24,352 nucleotides of DNA from an uncultured Collinsella sp. (lineage in GTDB: Bacteria > Actinomycetota > Coriobacteriia > Coriobacteriales > Coriobacteriaceae), in NCBI GenBank assembly GCA_900550825.1, contig URTZ01000009.1, positions 1 through 24,352 on the forward strand, written 5' to 3'. Within the stretch, counting starts at the first letter, position 1. Each line of letters begins with the position of its first letter. The position numbers and the translations under genes are program-made. Positions 23,469-24,352 of the stretch are shown piece by piece. The notes under the pieces were generated by a model. That model was not told the origin of the DNA. It did not search any database and saw only the letters and a program-made list of their open reading frames with translations.

Positions 23469-24352
23469 ATGGCACATCGCTCCGTTATTCCGTTTGGCCC
23501 GCAGCACCCGGTGCTGCCCGAGCCGCTTCATCTGGACCTGGTGATCGAGGACGACCGCGTCATCGAGGCAATTCCGCAGATCGGTTTTGTGCACCGCGGC
23601 CTCGAGAAGCTCACCGAAAAGCGCGATATGCATCAGTTTGGCTACATCGCCGAGCGCATCTGCGGCATCTGCGCCGTGGGCCACAGCTACGGCTATGCCA
23701 GCGCCTGCGAGCGTATGCTCGACATCGAGGTGCCCGGCCGCGTGCAGTATATCCGCACCATTCTGCACGAGCTTTCGCGCATTCACTCGCATTTGCTGTG
23801 GCTGGGCCTGCTCGCCGATGCCTTTGGCTTCGAGGCGTTGTTCTATCGTTCGTGGACCCTGCGCGAGCAAATTCTCAAGATTTTTGAGAGCACTTGCGGC
23901 GGGCGCGTGATTCTGTCGATTAACGAGATCGGCGGCCTTAAGCACGATATCGAGGACTCCGAGCTGGCGGGCATTGTCCAGACGCTCGACGCCATGCGCC
24001 CCGACTACGAGGCCCTGGTGCATACGTTTTTGGACGACGACAGCTGTGGCGAGCGCCTGCATGGCGTGGGCGTGATCAGCAAGAAGGATGCGCTGAATCT
24101 GTCGATGGTCGGCCCGTTTGGTCGCGCCTCGGGCGTGGATTACGACGTGCGCATGTTCGGTGACGGCGCCTATGCGGGTCTGGCCGCGTTTGAGCCCATC
24201 GTTGCTACCGATGGCGATTGCTATGCCCGCTGCCAGGTGCGTTGCGCCGAGGTCACGCAGGCCATGGACATCATCAAGGAGCTTGTGGGCAAGATTCCTC
24301 ACGACGGTATCGGCGGGCGTACCAAGCTCACGCCGGCCGACGGCGCGCGCGG
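23469..24352 (+). CDS. [NiFe] hydrogenase large subunit, EchE/NuoD-like (cut by window end)
   Basis: The catalytic subunit that makes or consumes H2. 294 residues are visible and the frame is still open at the end of the window. It begins MAHRSVIPFGPQHPV. The N-terminal nickel-binding motif RICGICAVGH (63-72, Cys65 and Cys68) is intact, which separates true hydrogenases from complex I, where the cysteines are lost. Further on: IHSHLLWLG and GGRVILSINEIGG. The C-terminal DPCxxC motif would lie beyond the window, so the subunit cannot be fully checked. ATG 23469 is six bases after the EchD stop; GGAGG lies 11 bases upstream. Confidence 0.93.
   Translation, partial: MAHRSVIPFGPQHPVLPEPLHLDLVIEDDRVIEAIPQIGFVHRGLEKLTEKRDMHQFGYIAERICGICAVGHSYGYASACERMLDIEVPGRVQYIRTILHELSRIHSHLLWLGLLADAFGFEALFYRSWTLREQILKIFESTCGGRVILSINEIGGLKHDIEDSELAGIVQTLDAMRPDYEALVHTFLDDDSCGERLHGVGVISKKDALNLSMVGPFGRASGVDYDVRMFGDGAYAGLAAFEPIVATDGDCYARCQVRCAEVTQAMDIIKELVGKIPHDGIGGRTKLTPADGAR

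Noticed and set aside
23316..24302. A 328-residue minus-strand frame
   Set aside because: It is antisense to the [NiFe] large subunit, which has RICGICAVGH and a coupled start; the real gene simply has no stop within the window.
19295..24352. Respiratory complex I (nuo) operon
   Set aside because: The large subunit keeps the CxxC nickel ligands and the gene set and fusion fit a group 4 energy-converting hydrogenase; NuoE, F and G are not seen.

Overview
The window is a high-GC bacterial chromosome segment. Gene content, gene order and protein style suggest an anaerobic actinobacterium of the class Coriobacteriia, probably Collinsella or a close relative. That placement is inference from recognition; no database was searched. 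Almost all of it is housekeeping and energy genes with good ribosome-binding sites, but the gaps between genes hold several families of palindromic repeats.

Layout. (1) 110-5249, minus strand: glmU, prs and pth, a cluster order known from Gram-positive bacteria. A nuclease-like gene (1088-2215) splits prs from pth and is bracketed by two ~200-bp elements with long terminal inverted repeats. (2) 5449-8697, plus: a complete ECF transporter (T, fused double ATPase, S). The linker of the ATPase carries an in-frame segment with inverted-repeat ends. (3) 8848-9666, minus: exonuclease III. (4) 9803-13101, plus: a sirtuin deacylase, a FolP-FolK fusion with a large low-complexity insertion, and a degenerate biotin-ligase-like protein. 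(5) 13200-14603: an AAA ATPase with DUF4143-type C-terminus, bracketed by three copies of a palindrome. (6) 14657-15430, minus: coaX. (7) 15628-15743: initiator tRNA and its terminator. (8) 15793-16091: four tandem hairpins with a period of about 81 bp. (9) 16238-18268: an FMN/FeS/FAD enoate-reductase-type enzyme. (10) 18709-19113: a lone transposase-type helix-turn-helix protein behind an AT-rich leader. (11) 19295-24352 and beyond: an energy-converting [NiFe] hydrogenase operon, cut by the window end, in which the NuoL-like and NuoH-like membrane subunits are one 960-residue polypeptide.

How it fits together. The hydrogenase would couple ferredoxin-type electron flow to ion translocation in a fermentative anaerobe. 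glmU, prs, folP-folK and coaX supply cell-wall precursor, PRPP, folate and CoA. The most unusual aspect is repeat biology: at least four palindrome types, two of which bracket a single accessory gene and one of which lies inside a coding sequence. This suggests small non-autonomous mobile or RNA-forming elements shaping the genome.
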